A stretch of DNA of 64,000 nt. Source: Chondrus crispus (lineage: Eukaryota; Rhodophyta; Florideophyceae; Gigartinales; Gigartinaceae). Positions 43,441-54,129 of this stretch are shown one piece after another; positions within the stretch are counted from its first letter, which is position 1, and each line of letters opens with the position of its first letter. A program made the translations under genes and the position numbers. The notes under the pieces were generated by a model. It was given only the letters and a program-made list of their open reading frames with translations, was not told where the DNA came from and made no database searches. The stretch spans positions 62,001-126,000 of the forward strand of contig NW_005178889.1 in the NCBI RefSeq assembly GCF_000350225.1, in the 5' to 3' direction.

Positions 43441-45991
43441 CCCTTCCCAGTGGTGTAAATATGGGCAGAGGGTTAATTTTGGGCAAACACCAATACGCTT
43501 CGCGCGCTTTGTCAGAGTGCAAAGCGAAGTGCATGCGCGCGGGAAAGCGTTGACGGGGAAGCGCGGGCGCGCTTTTGCAGGTGCTGTCCGGTCTGCTGAA
43601 AGCTCTTGCACGGTTCTATAGAGGCGATCTTGATCCGAGACTGACTACCACTACAGTCCGAGCAGCCTCTCCAAACAATCTCTTCGATCCAGACTTCTCT
43701 CCAGGCAAGACTCAATGCCACCCTCGATGCGCAGGCAGACGCGCACCCTACTGTTGGCGGCCACGGGGCATGAGAAACGTGTGATTGCCAAGAAGCATGC
43801 GGTGGAGCACCTCAAGGCAGGGAAGACGCAGAGAGTCATTGCGAGCATGACGGGTTTGTCCAAGGGCTCTGTCTACATGCTGAACAAAATGATGAAGGAG
43901 GAAAGGTGGGAAGAGCTGGCGTCGCAGTGTAACCTTGACACGTCGAAGAGAGCTGGATCTCCTACTGTTTTGACAACCAAAGAGGAACGCATGATAGTTG
44001 AGCGGCTCAAGTTTAGTGCGAAGAAGGGATTTGCCGTCGGTTACAAGCATCTGCGTGAGGTTATGGCGCAAGTCGCGAACGACGGCCGTGAGAGGACGTG
44101 GGCAGACAACCACCCAATCAATGACTCCATTAGAGCCTTCCGTGCGCGCAATCGGGATCTCACATTCAGGAACTCGGAGAATAAAGAGGCAGTAAAGTTA
44201 AAGGGAGAGCGCTTCAATCACGTCGAGCCTTTCTTTTCTATTCTTGAGAGCGTCGAGCGCAAGCATCCTGGTATTCTCCAAGAGGGCCGGCGCATCTGGA
44301 ACACTGATGAGACGTCTGTCACAGTCAGTTTTGGAGAGCGCATTAAGGTCTTTGGTCCTTCGAACACGCACCACGGGGGGTTTGTCGCCTCCACGCTGAA
44401 CGGCGGTGGCCAGCACATTACTGCCGTCATCGCGGTTTCTGCAGACGGCCTCGTGGCCCCTCCGTTCTTCATCATTTCTGGGAAGAAGATCATGCAAAAG
44501 TGGCTGGATCCTCTGGATCAGGTGTTTCTCGAGGCTGATTCGGACTGCCACATGTTTACTAAACCTGGATGGATGCCGGACGACGCCACTATCAAGGTCA
44601 CTGAGAACGGCTCGATGGAAAAGGCTATTCTCCCAGCCTTCATCAAGCATCTGGATAACTTCGTGCGCAATTTCGCTGGTGTAAATGACATTTATCTACT
44701 CACGCTAGACGGCCACGGCTCTCGGAACGGCTACAAGTGGCTGGAGCTTTGTGAAGAAGTTGGATGTGAGATCGTCCAGTCTCCAGCCAATACATCGCAC
44801 TTCCTCCAGCCATGTGATCAGATGGTGAATAAGAGGTTCAAAACGTCTCTGAGGATCATCCGAGACAAATTCGCAGAGGTATGTCTCATAGACGCGCGGT
44901 CTGTCAATTTCAGCTTGGCGTGCGCTGTATTCGCTCATCAAGCGATTTCGGAGTCGGACGTGCGCTCATCTTTTCTCACGTGCGGCCTGTTCCCGTTTCA
45001 ACGCCACTTCGCTGATCGGTTCAGGACATCAGTGGAGCAGCTGCTCCTCTCCTCTGAGAGAGCTGCTGGTCCTTCGAGCGGTGCGGGCTCTTCACGCAAT
45101 GAAAGATTTTCGAGCGGCGTTAGTCTCGCAGTTGATGTACCGCAACGTCAACCTGATGCTGAGACAGAGTTTAAGATTGCAGCATTTATGGCCGAGGATG
45201 TGGCCAGTGCCGTCAAGATTCAGCGCATTCAAACTATGCTGGCAAACACCAACACTGTGAACAATATCCTCATGAACCGTATCTCCGCTCCGAAACCTAT
45301 CCCGAGAGCTGAGAATGGTCACAAGAGGCCTGCGTTTGGCAGTGGGGCGCCCGCAGACTGGCTCACAACACCCGATCTGCTGAAGCGGCGCAAGGAGGCT
45401 GAGGCAGCCAAGATCGCCGAGGCCGCAGCGAAGGATCACCGCAAAGCTGCCGCTCTGCAGAGGCGCCGAGATGTCGCAGAGGCAAAACAGCTGCGCGCGG
45501 AAGAGAGGCGTGCGACGGCACTCCGCAAGCTGCAGATGCGTGCAGGCATTGCACTGGCGGCTGTAGCCTCCGCGTCGATCACCGAGGAAGCTGCGAACGC
45601 CTTCTCTCCGGCGAACTCCGCGCTGTAGATTGCCACAAAGCTCCCCGAAGTCTCTGAAAAGCACTGGAGGACGAGCAGACATGCCCGGGGGCACCCAGTT
45701 GCTCGGGCAATTCTAAAAGACGTTCATTAACGGCGTGCACACGAGCCTTCCGGTTGCAAATCTCAGGTGCCCAAAATTTGCCCGGGGCGATTTAAGCTCC
45801 CCTTTCGGAAGTTAGTCACTGATGTAACCGTTTCTCAGCCATTTACTGGTCGTTCCTCTTGGTTTTCATGCCTCTGGCTTCGCAAGACGCTTATCTTTTT
45901 ATTGGTTGCGTCAGAACATCATACGGCCAAACTTTCTTTATTTGGGAGTAATTCGCGTACAAAGTGCCCATATTTACACCACTGGGAAGGG
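43441..45991 (+). mobile_element. Complete pogo/Tigger-like DNA transposon
   Basis: 2551 bp with 27-bp terminal inverted repeats (43441-43467 and 45965-45991) beginning CCCTTCCCAGTGGTGTAAAT, identical at the two ends as read, and flanked by TA dinucleotides (43439-43440, 45992-45993). It carries one uninterrupted transposase gene. TIR, TSD and protein agree with the Tc1/mariner superfamily, pogo/Tigger-like branch. The intact state suggests a recent and possibly autonomous copy. Confidence 0.93.
43715..45628 (+). CDS. Pogo/Tigger-like transposase, intact
   Basis: 637 residues. The N-terminus has a helix-turn-helix (AVEHLKAGKTQRVIASMTGL, about 29-48) for TIR binding. The DDE_1 catalytic core shows D198 in NTDET, D332 in LDGHGSRN and D368 in PCDQMVNK, giving a 35-residue spacing between the second and third Asp (DD35D). 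The SPANTSHFLQPCD segment is typical of the family. The C-terminus (about 525-620) is a long Ala/Lys/Arg-rich coiled coil. No stops or frameshifts. The ATG chosen is the first in frame; a second at 43727 is possible. It lies inside the 27-bp TIRs described for the element. Confidence 0.92.
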   Translation: MPPSMRRQTRTLLLAATGHEKRVIAKKHAVEHLKAGKTQRVIASMTGLSKGSVYMLNKMMKEERWEELASQCNLDTSKRAGSPTVLTTKEERMIVERLKFSAKKGFAVGYKHLREVMAQVANDGRERTWADNHPINDSIRAFRARNRDLTFRNSENKEAVKLKGERFNHVEPFFSILESVERKHPGILQEGRRIWNTDETSVTVSFGERIKVFGPSNTHHGGFVASTLNGGGQHITAVIAVSADGLVAPPFFIISGKKIMQKWLDPLDQVFLEADSDCHMFTKPGWMPDDATIKVTENGSMEKAILPAFIKHLDNFVRNFAGVNDIYLLTLDGHGSRNGYKWLELCEEVGCEIVQSPANTSHFLQPCDQMVNKRFKTSLRIIRDKFAEVCLIDARSVNFSLACAVFAHQAISESDVRSSFLTCGLFPFQRHFADRFRTSVEQLLLSSERAAGPSSGAGSSRNERFSSGVSLAVDVPQRQPDAETEFKIAAFMAEDVASAVKIQRIQTMLANTNTVNNILMNRISAPKPIPRAENGHKRPAFGSGAPADWLTTPDLLKRRKEAEAAKIAEAAAKDHRKAAALQRRRDVAEAKQLRAEERRATALRKLQMRAGIALAAVASASITEEAANAFSPANSAL

Positions 45992-45993
45992 TA

Positions 45994-46236
45994 CCCTTCT
46001 AGTACAGCTACTTTAGTACTAAATTTGTAATATACAGTATTTACTCCTCTTCGTGTTTCACATTCATCAACAATATCATCATGAACTAAACTCGCAGTGT
46101 GTATAATTTCTGTAATTTCTGCTAGTCTGTGATGTTCAGGATGTATTTTTGCAGATTTTGTTGTTGCTTGTGCTATTAATAAAACAATAGCAGGGCGTAT
46201 TCTCTTGCCTCCAGCATAAAATAGATGATTGAAGGG
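45994..46236 (-). pseudogene. preA: preA-like prenyl transferase fragment, probably plastid-derived
   Basis: Minus-strand translation gives [20 protein letters not shown], then [20 protein letters not shown] and [14 protein letters not shown], with the DDxxD-type aspartate motif (DDIVD) of trans-polyprenyl synthetases. The segment is clearly more AT-rich than its neighbours, as expected for red algal plastid preA, so a nuclear plastid insertion (NUPT) is the likely origin. Only about 75 codons are present. The fragment is bounded by TA-CCCTTC (45992-45999) and GAAGGG-TA (46231-46238), the same words as the ends of the transposon on its left. Confidence 0.8.
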
Positions 46237-46238
46237 TA

Positions 46239-48589
46239 CTCACTGTTAGTTTTTTGCACGTGAGGCACTGTAATGCAACAATTCTAGAGAACTATTCATC
46301 GGCCTCCATTGGTAGAAAAGATCTCCAATTATCTCGCTCCAAGTATCATTCCCGTTGCCCTACGCTCACCAGCCTTCAGACTGCACTCCATTCCTCGAAA
46401 ACCTCCCTCCATGGTCTGCCGCATCGCTTCGTCGAAGTCAGCCCGACTCATCGAAGGTGCGTACTCTTCAAGAGAAGAACGGATGTGGCAAGGGAGAGGT
46501 GCCTATGCCTCAAGTGCTTCCTCTTGACTCCAGATAGAGGGGTGGAGATCATCCTTTGGCGATTCCCTTCTATCCGATCGAAGCACAAATTGAAATGTCG
46601 TGCCACTACGTGGATCGCATGGTGACCGACTAGGCCAAGGGGATGGGTGCCCAGGCAACAGATCCCAGTGGCCATCAGGCGATGATCTTGAATCACAGCT
46701 ACGGAATGGTACACTGCCACAAGACAGTCCGAAGTGCGTTTGCGTCTTCAAACCGGCTGGTCTTCCCCACTCCCACGTAACCCCTCTCTTGCTCCCCAAT
46801 ACAGCTCGCCGCCCCGGAAGCGTCCTAGTCTACCCTGGCCCTTCTCTTCGAGACCAGCCTACGCCCAAAACTAAAACTTCTGGGCGGCACAATTATCAAC
46901 CCATCTCGACGAGACGTCATCCAACAGACTGCGTAAGAGTGCGCAGGCACCATGGGGGTTGTTATTGGTCATAACCTCTGGGCTCTATAGTGGACTCTCT
47001 GCAATGCAAAACCCCGACTTGCTGCGCCCTGAAAATGGACCTGGACCTCACCGATACTGCTTTGATGCGAAGCTTTCTTGGCCCTCAGCTCATGCTCGTT
47101 TGGTAGGGCTATGACACGCATACTGTACAGCAGCGTCTAAGCTACCGAACTCCATTTCGTCCACCACCTCCTTCCTCTTGTCCTTTCGACACAACCTTGC
47201 CTACAACTCTCCACCCCTCTTCCTCTGTTCAAAGCCTACAGCCAATCCGATGAGAAGCCCTGTTCTCAAGAAGGCATCTTTGTGGGGGGCAGTAACTGCG
47301 TACACGACCTCACTCGCTTTTTATCACATCCAGAAAATGACGCCTGCTCGTAATCGTTCGCGCAAAAATCTTTAGTCTTTGCGGGGTGCCCTGCTAAGAC
47401 CCGTCAACACACGAATGACGCCACTGTGGAATCAACTTTTGTCATGCGGCAAAGACGACGATTTCCGATCGTCAAGAAACATGGAAACCAGTAGTGAAAG
47501 TGCGCGTTACTGCATGATGGTGGGCATTAGGTCGCGAGTATTACACAGCTGGCGCCAAAATCATGGCTTTGGCGATTTGGCGAAGTGGCGGGGGCTTATT
47601 TCTAAAAGACAATTTGGCGAAGTGGCGAAATGGTAATATCTGGCTGAACCCAATCAAGCCCCCCGTACCATTGCAGGACTATCTTGTGATCGTCATATTG
47701 AAACGGTATTAGTTGGGAAGCATTCTCTTCCGACAAGGTCCTGATACAGAAGTGTAAAGCTCCACATCAAGATGCAAAACGCGGCGTGCCGTTTCGCTCG
47801 GCATCGGTGGATGTGCAATCAGTACAGTACTGCGCTTTTCTCCAAGGGAACGTCAAAGACGTTCTCACCAATATCTCTCGGTCTTTCGACACAGAATTGG
47901 ATTCACACGTACCTGCATGTAGTAAAGGTACGTAATCGTGTCTCTCGCCACTCTTCACTTTCATTTCCTGTATCACACCGCAGACTGCAGATTTGCTATG
48001 ACGATTCTACGCGAGACGTCGAGTATTGGCAAGTTCTGCTGGACTGGAGCACTTTCGCATGTTCTATTTTGATCATTCAGCAAGAACTTTTGAACCGGGT
48101 CTAACTTTTTGTAAGGTTTTCATCAAGTCGTGGGAAGGCAGGTCATTTCTTCTTTACACTTATCACAATCGCCATGCCTCCCAGTGAGTTTCTCTAGACC
48201 TAGTTTCCTCCTTCTCGTGCACCCATGGCTCGAGATGGATTGAAAGCAGCATACATCCATATCGCTCATGAACAAACAAAGAGTGAGCTAGAAATGAACA
48301 CCATTTACACATTTACTCCTTGCTCGTTACAGAAAAGAAGCCACTCTGCATGTGTAAATGGCAGCAATGGCGATGATCCCAGAAACGGCAAGAATCGCTC
48401 TTCGATCGGCCTCGACTCCATGTCGCTATTTCTGTCATAACGTTCTGCACGTGTCTCTTGTTAGAGGGCCTTTTTGTTGCCTGTCCTTTTACGTATTCAC
48501 GTAGCCCGTGCATAGTGTACCACATGCAAGTCTCGCCCATGTGAGTCCAACCTCTGCTCATTCTTTTCTCACATGCAAATTTTTGGATT
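46239..48589. other. No gene recognised
   Basis: Short frames only, no known motif. Near 47560-47635 the word ttggcgaagtggcg is repeated. A short ATG-CCTCCCA followed by GTGAGT at 48175-48188 could be a first exon with a 5' splice site, but there is nothing else to support a gene. Confidence 0.35.
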
Positions 48590-48662
48590 CATTGCTTTGC
48601 CATTAAATGGCAAAGCAATGTTATTTTACGGACAACGTTAATAACATTGTCCGTAAAATAAC
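48590..48662. repeat. Two adjoining palindromes
   Basis: 48590-48620 is a perfect palindrome (15-nt arms around one base, cattgctttgccatt). 48620-48662 is a near-perfect 43-nt palindrome built on gttattttacggacaa. Part of the second recurs at 49441-49476 (tttacggacaacgttaatg...ggcaaagcg) in an order suggesting termini of a non-autonomous DNA element whose middle contains the assembly gap. Confidence 0.65.
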
Positions 48663-48929
48663 GCGTTGTTTTTTCCATTTGCCCACAAACTTGCTGGACG
48701 TAAAGAAATTTAAACCCGAGTTTGAAAAATCCCACCACGAGTTTTGCGGACTGACTCCAGCAAGGTACCTGCCCGCGACAAACGGAAGTCTGGTATATCG
48801 TTGTGCCGCCCGACGGATCACGTACACCTGCGCGCGCGAATACTCGCTGAAGCGAATATTGTAGCTCGCCACAAGGATAGAAAGATCTCAGTCGAAAGGG
48901 TGATGTGTTTCGTCTTCTTGACGGGCTGA

Positions 48930-49054
48930 GGGGGGGGGGGGGGGGGGNNNNNNNNNNNNNNNNNNNNNNNNNNNNNNNNNNNNNNNNNNNNNNNNNNNNN
49001 NNNNNNNNNNNNNNNNNNNNNNNNNNNNNNNNNNNNNNNNNNNNNNNGGGGGGG
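48930..49054. other. Assembly gap of 100 N inside a G run
   Basis: N bases at 48948-49047, flanked by 18 G on the left and 7 G on the right. The gap is probably a scaffold join at a G homopolymer; its true size is unknown. Confidence 0.97.
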
Positions 49055-50034
49055 CCGTTTAGAGAGGACCGCTTTTTAGAAGCTTCTACTTGTCTACCTT
49101 TCGCGGTTGCTTCGGCGGCATCTGTGGCAGATCCTGTCACGCTTTGATCCATTGATGGACTCTGCGCAGATGAAGCGATAGGGGCGTCCATGAAGCATAT
49201 CGATGCGAGCCGTGCAGTCTAAGACTCGTCTGTGCTGATGAAAAGAACAGAAGACGCACTTCGTTTTTCTTCACGACGGGTCGATCCGGCACTGCTGTGA
49301 TCAGGCGGATGTGAAACTCGTGGAAAACTCACATGCCCCGAGTTTTCGGTATGCTGTGAGTTTTGCCAAACGCGTTGTTTGAAAATTGTGTGTTCAGAAA
49401 ATCCGATCAAACTGGCCGCCAAAACACGCGTTTCCATGACTTTACGGACAACGTTAATGCCACGAAAAGGCAAAGCGAAAAAAAAAAAAATCTGATCGAC
49501 TCCATCATTCTTCAAGCCGAACATGACTTCCTCGTAGAAACACTGCTGCCTTCCACCACGTGACGATGACCTGCCATCAATATTTTCTCACCATCGACTC
49601 GTTCCTTGTTCTCTATTGGTTTGCTTCCATCTCTGCCGAGAAGAGAGGTGGCATTTCTACCTCCCGCTCCTCACTCTCTCATCTCCATCATTCATGCTCA
49701 ACACGTACCCTTGAAGGGTACAACACAGAGCAAGTAACTCTCCACGCTGATCACGAGAAACCCCTATCGCGAGATTCTCTATGCAAACAACAAATTGTTC
49801 TTTGAAATATCCTTTGTGTACGCGGCAGATGTTTATGAGATGTTTCTCATCCCTCCACGACATCAACTGCACAGTGCCCAGTATTCCTTGCTTGGTTTCA
49901 TTCCTGTGCCCACTTTCAAGTCATCTGCCCTTCTAGTAAAGGATGCAGTAAATGCCTGCTGATATCACTCTCACTGACTCAATGAGTTCCCGCCTCCCAT
50001 TGTACCAGTTGCCTTGTTTCGTACTGTATACGTT
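49055..50034. other. No gene recognised
   Basis: No protein motif. Contains the palindrome-related segment at 49441-49476, a poly-A stretch at about 49478-49490, and a TA-bounded palindrome TACCCTTGAAGGGTA at 49706-49720. Confidence 0.35.
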
Positions 50035-50210
50035 ACGTTTTCTCTACACGTACCGCGAAAAAGCTTCACTACCACATCGCCACTACGTTTACGTTTTCTC
50101 TACTCGCGCCGCGAAAAAGCTTCACTACCACATCGCCAAGGCAGTCCGAGCGAACGCTTCAAACGTGGGCCCCTATATGCATTAGCCGCCACTGCAAAAG
50201 ACAATATAAA
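50035..50210 (+). promoter_or_regulatory. PL7 gene 2 promoter: tandem 56-bp repeat and TATA box
   Basis: Two direct copies of a roughly 48-bp block (about 50035-50082 and 50091-50138, period 56) share acgttttctctac and gcgaaaaagcttcactacca. TATAAA is at 50205-50210, 88 bp before the start codon. Duplicated upstream blocks could strengthen or alter regulation; this is inference. Confidence 0.6.
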
Positions 50211-50292
50211 AGGCATCCTGCTTCACCATCATCTCACCCTTTGCCTCACCACAGCTCTACCCATTCACGAGGTCCACCCCATCACATTCATC

Positions 50293-50988
50293 ATGATCGC
50301 CACACTCACCCTCGCTTGCCTTTTATCCGGCCTCGCCCTAGGCTACACCTCTCCTCGGGCTGCCACTCAATTCCACCATGTGCTCGAGCGTTCCAAGTTG
50401 CAGGCACCCGAATCGAACACGGTCGCCTACAAGCCATATGACGTCGCCGAAGAGTACTTCCACCTCGATGACGACGGCTACTTGACTTTTCGGATGACTG
50501 GAGAGGGACGTCGCTCCGAGCTGCGCCAAACTGACACGGATGAAGACGAGAGCGCGTGGAGCGTCAGAGATTATCACCGCATGGTGGGCCATATCTCGTT
50601 CCCGACACCGGAATCCGACATGGAGGAATTCACGTTTATGCAGGTGCACTGCACGGAGAAGCCCGCGCTGCGCATGGTGTGGATGCGCGAGTATAACGGC
50701 TATTCGGACGCAATCATGGCGACGTTGAGGTTGAACGCGGAAGACGGTGATGACGCCAAGGTTGAGAGAACTTTCATCGGTACTAGAACGTCGAGTATGA
50801 CGTATTACTCCGTGACCGTGACGGATAAGAAGTTTGTCATATCAGGGAATGGGAGTGAAGTGGAGCTGGATGCGTCGTTCTGGGAGGATGCAGAATGCTA
50901 CTTCAAGGCAGGGGTTTACATTCAGCATTCCAAGGACGAAGATGACGTGCCAGCGATGACCAAGTTTTCGGATTTGATGTGGGAGTAG
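50293..50988 (+). CDS. Secreted polysaccharide lyase family 7 protein, gene 2
   Basis: 231 residues, intronless. Signal peptide MIATLTLACLLSGLALG (1-17) sets the start; the frame is open 279 nt upstream but without a reason to use it. PL7 blocks: RSELR (74-78), QVH (117-119) and YFKAGVY (203-209). It is clearly paralogous to gene 1 over its whole length, and is shorter because it lacks the roughly 17-residue spacer after the signal peptide. The YIQH after YFKAGV is closer to the PL7 consensus (Y-x-Q) than the YVEH of gene 1. Likely role is beta-eliminative cleavage of a uronate polysaccharide outside the cell. Confidence 0.88.
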   Translation: MIATLTLACLLSGLALGYTSPRAATQFHHVLERSKLQAPESNTVAYKPYDVAEEYFHLDDDGYLTFRMTGEGRRSELRQTDTDEDESAWSVRDYHRMVGHISFPTPESDMEEFTFMQVHCTEKPALRMVWMREYNGYSDAIMATLRLNAEDGDDAKVERTFIGTRTSSMTYYSVTVTDKKFVISGNGSEVELDASFWEDAECYFKAGVYIQHSKDEDDVPAMTKFSDLMWE

Positions 50989-52499
50989 TTTTAGCAGGAT
51001 CTTACCTTCTTTGAAGAAGAAGTGAGAGAAGAGAGGCGTGGGTAGTATAGGATGAAGATTGCTTGATGTACAATAAACATCCGGTCGTGTGCGAAAGTTC
51101 TGCACACGAAGAAAACAAAGTGAGCATGTCTCCGGATGGTTTGAAGAGGAATGTGCCCTCAACGCGATGAACATGAAAAAGCACGGAAGAAGCCGACTAA
51201 AGGTAATCCTCATCGGCCATGAAGAATTTCTTTGATAGATGCGGTGTCCTACAAGAGTACTGTATGCTGTATTGTGCGGCAGGATTAAAGAACAGTTGCG
51301 AATGTGGGGAATAGCGTGATAGCGTAAAGCGTAAAGTCAAACACCCGATTCGGTGACGGCCCAATTGGGACTGTTACCGCTCGATAATGCTATTGGCTAC
51401 AGGCGTGGGCTCTACATGCTGGATAGAAGCTTTCTTTGCCGCCGCAATGATGCTCTGTAAGAAATGGTAGCAAGGGTAGAGCGTCTTAGGATCTGTTTGT
51501 ATTCTAATCACTCTGCATGCGTTGTGGTGTTTGGTTGCTTTGCTGACCCTCGGACCGGTGCCGCTTTCTTATACTGTATTTGGTCAAAGGACGGCTGCCA
51601 CTTTGCTGCAGTGGTTTGCAATAAAATCCACTTACTGCAATACTGCATGACCGAATTCAGTGGTTGAAAAGGTAATCGCATATGGGGTCACTCGTCGTCT
51701 AGATGCAATATGGTTCTAGAGCGAGAGTCCTCAATCTACCAAGCGTACACCTTACCTAAATAATCGTCTTGACGGACCGTAAGGACAGACTGTCCGCATT
51801 ACAGTCTGTCATCTTCGGTACTTAGACCCACGAGACGGCGACGACGAGTAAAGACGACCCCATGAGGATTTCGATTCATCACGTCTTTCATGCATATTTT
51901 AAGAGGTATGGAGTAAATATACTTCAGAAACTGCCCATGGTTGTCATCTAAACATCATGACCTCGATCGCTGTCCATGCCCTTCTAATATGCTTTTCGTT
52001 GCTATGGATACCGTTCACATCGTGGTTCATCACACCTTTTAAATGAATCGTTGGTCCCGGAGACGTAATGCATTTGCAACTCATGTTATTCGGGCATTGA
52101 CGATTCTTAATAACTTTTGCTTACGCTCGACGCACTTATCGTGGCACTCTTCGTGCTTGCACATAACAAACGCTTCCAGTCCAATATTAAGGCAGCAACC
52201 CCTTTGCCCCGTTGAGTCGGACTGGCACCCTTAAATGTATGTCAAATTGCCTGCCGTGTGGCCTACATCGTTTATGATGATGTTTCAGCAAAAGAAACAC
52301 GCGGCCAGGGTCTGACCGCTTGCCCTGTTTCCGTTTGAGTTTGTATTTACTGTTCGCGCCTTTCGAAAGAGTTTCATTTCCGCCTCTTCAATGCCGCTCC
52401 AGAGGGAGGCTCCAGACAGCTGCGAGCTAAACTTTGTTGCCACAGAGTACCATATCCATTTTGCTTGCCGGATCAGTGTCAACAGCCTCTGCAAAAGAC
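50989..52499. other. No gene recognised
   Basis: Moderate GC with many stops. A short hairpin with 10-bp arms, gacagactgt/acagtctgtc, lies at about 51783-51809. No protein motif. Confidence 0.35.
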
Positions 52500-52630
52500 T
52501 ATAAAATGAATCTTGCACTACCATCGTCTCAGTTTTTCCTTCATCACAATTCTGGCAAAATTACAAAATTGACTACTTTATATTCATCATGATCAACAAA
52601 ATTGCTCTCATCTGCCTTGTCACCCGCTTA
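52500..52630 (+). pseudogene. Truncated third PL7-like gene: promoter and signal peptide only
   Basis: TATAAAA at 52500-52506 is followed 89 bp later by an ATG (52589) in the context attcatcATGATc, the same as PL7 gene 2. The first residues, MINKIALICLVTRLVS, look like the PL7 signal peptides. The frame ends where an inverted-repeat element begins at 52631; no PL7 catalytic block follows on the other side. Best read as the 5' end of a third paralogue that lost its body. Confidence 0.6.
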
Positions 52631-53108
52631 GTGTCTAGACACAAGCGATTTGACCTCATATGAGGCCAGCTTTTTTTGCAAAAATATATACATTAAATCG
52701 AAACTTTGTAACGGAAGTTTGGACACCATTTTTTAACGTATATGCCCTCGGCGATAACATCTTGCATAACATTGGGATGGCAATTGTCAATACACAGAGA
52801 GACTAAGAATCTAATGAAGTTTCAATGATCAATTGACTTTTTAAACAGGCGTTTTGGTTTCGAAGATATCAACGTAAAACGTTTTGAGGTTGGTCAAAAG
52901 GCTTCTTTTTCAGGCATTCTAAAAATGGCCGGAAAAGACGTGCAGATATCACCGAACTCCACCTTTCCGCAACGCAGAAGTCTACTGCGGTGGCGTGAGT
53001 ATCTTTTTCCATCTTGTTGAGCTAGCACAAGTCGAGAAAAAATAAGTTGAAAAGTGCCCTCACACGAGGCCAAATGGCCTCATATGAGGTCATTTGTCGT
53101 CTAGACAC
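52631..53108. mobile_element. MITE-like inverted-repeat element (478 bp)
   Basis: Terminal inverted repeats at 52631-52667 and 53076-53108: both ends contain gtctagac and cctcatatgagg, themselves palindromes. The interior is AT-rich without coding potential. A target duplication is not evident. It interrupts the third PL7-like gene just after the signal peptide. Confidence 0.7.
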
Positions 53109-53342
53109 TGGTGTCTATTGGACTGTTGTCCCACATAGGGACACTTCTTATGGTAAAATGTTTTCGTGTTGCTGTTGTCAATCTTACATGCTGGAATGTG
53201 ACAGAGTACCTTCGGGGAGTTTTCACAAGAGACCAAAACAAAGATATCAAGAATATCAACACAACTTTGCGTACCGCTCCCCTTTGTGTTCGCCAATCTC
53301 CAGTTTTTAAATACGGCCACTTGTTCAGATTCTCAAAGGGCG

Positions 53343-54100
53343 TGTGGAATTATTCCTCTCGTCCCTGGGTTGGGAAAGAAGCGGAAGTTTCGCCGAGGGA
53401 GCACGCCACGCGGACGCGCGGAGTGCAAATTAACCGTCACGCACTATCTCTCGATAAGGGAGTGGCACACGTGGCCGCCTACGTGCAGTCGTTCCGTTGT
53501 GCGGGTACGGAGGCAAAGAGTAACAGGTTGGAAGCCAGCACGAATAAACTAAAACGAACGGTCTTAGATAGGCGCGAAAGAGACGGGGGCGAGCTTGCTC
53601 CATTTTACGGTTGGGGACTGGCATCACGTCCTAACCCCTCAGAGAGACGCATCGGATACGTGTCCCAGTATGGTATCTGCCGCCTAGTGCGTGCCGGATA
53701 CTGTGCATAATTAAAATACTAGCGCTACAATTACTAACTACCGCACGGTTCCTGCCACTACGTGTGTGCGCTACTTACACGCGTCAAAGCTACGAACTAC
53801 AGCACGGACGACACGTTTGCTACTGTTCACGCGCGATAGCCTCAACCATCCGCATGGATGAACCATGTGGTACTGTACACGTTTACCATGTCACAACCGA
53901 TTGGCACGGAGTCGCGCTCCGCACGCGTAGGAACCGCGTCGACGTGTAAACCGTGCAGGACCGCCAAATTATTAACCTCCGCGAGCACCGGTGCTTAAAA
54001 TACAGAAACACCTCCTTAGCTCTCGCTATGTCCCCATAGCCACCCTCTGTTCGAACCGGCGGTTCCGTTCCGGACGTTTTCCATAATTTCGCGCGATGTG
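53343..54100 (-). mobile_element. Left LTR of element M (approximate)
   Basis: Direct copy, strongly diverged, of the LTR at 61458-62121. Shared landmarks are tgtgg at the start, the words ccctgggtt and agggagcacgc, gggcgagcttgc, ctgccgcctagtgcgt and several acgtgt/tactgtac motifs. The right end is uncertain. Confidence 0.65.
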
Positions 54101-54129
54101 GAGACACAAACCTCTGCGCGTGGACAACC

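Noticed and set aside
48175..48192. Possible first exon with GTGAGT splice donor
   Set aside because: Three codons only, with no downstream exon or acceptor that I could support.
48905..49191. Open frames spanning the N gap
   Set aside because: They exist only because N bases contain no stops.
53286..53710. Frames near the start of the left M LTR
   Set aside because: They overlap LTR sequence shared with 61458-62121 and show no protein motif.
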